DNA of 64,000 nt from contig DAITBA010000019.1 of the NCBI GenBank assembly GCA_036824005.1, positions 8,167-72,166 on the forward strand, given 5' to 3'. The stretch comes from DAITBA01 sp036824005. Lineage in GTDB: Bacteria; Pseudomonadota; Gammaproteobacteria; Burkholderiales; Rhodocyclaceae. Below the pieces are notes generated by a model. The model had not been told where the DNA came from. It did not search any database and worked only from the letters and a program-made list of their open reading frames with translations. This document shows positions 62,670-64,000 of the stretch, one piece after another. A program made the translations under genes and the position numbers. Each line of letters starts with the position of its first letter. Positions within the stretch are counted from its first letter, which is position 1.

Positions 62670-63266
62670 TCACAGAATCTGACACACCTCGTCGAACTCG
62701 AAGCGCGGACTGCGCGGGAACAGCTTCGACGCGTCGCCGTAGCCAAGGTTGCAGAGGAAATTGGACTTTACGCGGCCGCCGGGAAAGAACTCCCGATCCA
62801 CCACCTCATTGTCGAAGCCGGACATGGGACCGCAGTCGAGACCGAGGGCGCGGGCGGCAAGAATGAGATATGCCCCCTGCAACGAACCGTTGCGAAATGC
62901 CGTTGTCGCGGCTACTTGGGACCTGTCTGCGCCGGCGAACCAACTCCGGGCGTCGGCGTGCGGGAACAGTTTTGGCAGGTGGTCGTAGAAGGCCGTGTCA
63001 TAGCCGATGATGGCGGTCACCGGCGCGCTCATGGTCTTGGCCACGTTGGTATCAATGAGGGCCGGTTTGAGCCGCAGCTTTGCGTCGGGCGACACGACGA
63101 ACGCTAGGCGCATCGGACTGCAATTGGCGGAAGTCGGTGCCATACGCGCGAGTTCGTACAACTGCCTGAGCGTGGCCGCACTGACCGGTTTGTCCAGCCA
63201 GGCGAAATGGGTGCGAGCCTGGAGAAACAGCGTGTCCAGCGCCTGGGCGTCGAGGGGTGTGGGCAT
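62670..63266 (-). CDS. RutE/HadB-type nitroreductase-family protein
   Basis: Encodes 198 residues, the usual length. TLRQLYELARMAPTSANCSPMRLAFV, FRNGSLQGAYLILAARALGLDCGPMSGFD and FLCNLGYGD are characteristic of the malonic semialdehyde reductase (RutE) branch of FMN nitroreductases. Whether it reduces malonic semialdehyde here is uncertain because no other rut gene is present. Start is 163 bases from the divergent tRNA cluster. Confidence 0.88.
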   Translation of the reverse strand: MPTPLDAQALDTLFLQARTHFAWLDKPVSAATLRQLYELARMAPTSANCSPMRLAFVVSPDAKLRLKPALIDTNVAKTMSAPVTAIIGYDTAFYDHLPKLFPHADARSWFAGADRSQVAATTAFRNGSLQGAYLILAARALGLDCGPMSGFDNEVVDREFFPGGRVKSNFLCNLGYGDASKLFPRSPRFEFDEVCQIL

Positions 63267-63385
63267 GGTGCGTCGGCAGCAGGAAGATAACAGGAAAATT
63301 CTACGCCCCTTTGCCAGTGGCGGCGAACCGCGTCGCGACAGGATGGTGGGCGAGACGGGCCTTGTCTCCTGCTATTCCCACGTGT

Positions 63386-63414
63386 TTGACTTCAGCAGGG
63401 GGAGCCATCATAAT
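63386..63414 (+). promoter_or_regulatory. Strong sigma-70 promoter of the tRNA-tuf operon
   Basis: TTGACT (63386-63391), exactly 17 bases, CATAAT (63409-63414). Predicted start near 63421, seven bases before the mature tRNA-Tyr 5' end. Confidence 0.7.
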
Positions 63415-63427
63415 TAGCCGTTTCGCT

Positions 63428-63512
<85 letters not shown>

Positions 63513-63626
63513 GCATTGAGGTGCCGGGGCGCAGCAGGGGAATTAGGCCACGTTGGGCGGTCGGTGGATGTTCCCAAACGCATGACAGGAGGGATCGGGA
63601 CAGTCGTTCGGCGGGTGATTGGTTGC

Positions 63627-63700
63627 GCGGGTGTAGCTCAATGGTAGAGCAGAAGCCTTCCAAGCTTACGACGAGGGTTCGATTCCCTTCACCCGCTCCA
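63627..63700 (+). tRNA. tRNA-Gly (TCC)
   Basis: Acceptor GCGGGTG pairs with CACCCGC; D arm GCTC-GAGC; anticodon TCC in CTTCCAA; T arm AGGGTTCGATTCCCT; discriminator T and encoded CCA (63698-63700). 74 bases. Confidence 0.97.
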
Positions 63701-63740
63701 GCTTTGTAAGGCGATTGCGCGAGTCCCCTTACAAAGCTGG
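63698..63740 (+). repeat. 14-bp inverted repeat starting at the tRNA-Gly CCA
   Basis: CCAGCTTTGTAAGG (63698-63711) and its exact complement CCTTACAAAGCTGG (63727-63740) enclose 15 bases. The left arm includes the tRNA 3' CCA, so the hairpin may influence 3' processing between tRNA-Gly and tRNA-Thr. Confidence 0.8.
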
Positions 63741-63796
63741 TCGCAAAAGGCTGGTCGATGTGTCGCCAGGCGATTGCATGTTCAGGCGGACAGGAA

Positions 63797-63871
<75 letters not shown>

Positions 63872-63954
63872 CTTCCGGCCCGCTTTCGGTGAGGCCCGTG
63901 CTGGTGCCCGGGTGCAAGGCGTTTCTTGAGTGATCTCTTGGAGTAGGAACCATC

Positions 63955-64000
63955 ATGGCAAAGGGAAAGTTTGAGCGCACGAAGCCGCACGTGAATGTAG
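63955..64000 (+). CDS. tuf: Elongation factor Tu, 5' end only
   Basis: Fifteen codons are visible: MAKGKFERTKPHVNV, the standard EF-Tu start. GGAG lies 14 to 11 bases upstream (TTGGAGTAGGAAC). The tRNA-Tyr/Gly/Thr-tuf order is conserved in proteobacteria. The gene continues beyond the window. Confidence 0.96.
   Translation, partial: MAKGKFERTKPHVNV

Overview
The window looks like one chromosomal segment of a GC-rich betaproteobacterium, with a Rhodocyclales- or Burkholderiales-type gene content. The evidence is core synteny: a penicillin-binding protein 1a gene divergent from pilMNOPQ-aroKB-dgt-gltBD, cyaY divergent from lptM-lysA, glmU-glmS, and a tRNA-Tyr/Gly/Thr cluster leading into tuf. 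The genus cannot be fixed from sequence reading alone. Nearly all coding sequence belongs to tightly packed operons with 1-4 base start/stop overlaps.

Layout. 1-5314 (minus strand) is an eight- or nine-gene operon joining a SCO1-type copper chaperone, an ABC exporter, a nine-helix membrane protein with Cys/His motifs, a TlpA-like lipoprotein, a cysteine-rich metal-binding peptide, a Met/His-rich membrane peptide and an HMA-like protein. It looks like a copper/thiol maturation system. 5417-7080 holds a small membrane protein, a palindromic regulatory site, a decayed outer-membrane protein gene and about 570 bases without a supported gene. 7080-12758 (minus) is lptM-lysA-RND efflux, joined by overlapping codons. 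12792-31075 is the housekeeping block: cyaY, PBP1a, type IV pilus assembly (pilM-Q), shikimate genes aroK/aroB, an intact IS1595-type insertion sequence that landed in the original aroB/dgt overlap, dgt, and glutamate synthase gltB/gltD. 31064-35142 holds a DUF4124 protein, glmU and glmS (UDP-GlcNAc synthesis).

35261-50935 is a catabolic island: fused isobutyryl-CoA mutase icmF behind a palindromic operator, a Crp/Fnr-family regulator, a long-chain acyl-CoA synthetase, a complete Liv-type ABC importer (livG with an extra N-terminal domain, livH, livM, substrate-binding protein, livF), a PaaK-like ligase lacking the usual AMP-binding loop, a CaiB-type CoA-transferase and an AEC permease. Together they suggest uptake, CoA activation and rearrangement of branched or aromatic carboxylic acids. 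Two perfect 86-bp tandem repeats and a 16-bp perfect hairpin lie between livH and livM.

50932-57316 is an accessory stretch: a FIST sensor overlapping a PhaM-like PHB-granule protein, a small membrane protein, a three-domain protein (deoxyribosyltransferase/TIR-like + TRAFs-binding-type TPR + SLOG-like), a convergent ParA-like ATPase, a membrane-anchored methyltransferase and an unknown protein. The three-domain protein is the best candidate for an undescribed signalling or conflict system. 57502-63266 (minus) encodes a fused indolepyruvate:ferredoxin oxidoreductase, an FAD-linked D-lactate/glycolate-type dehydrogenase and a RutE-type nitroreductase. The right end carries tRNA-Tyr, tRNA-Gly, tRNA-Thr and the first codons of tuf.
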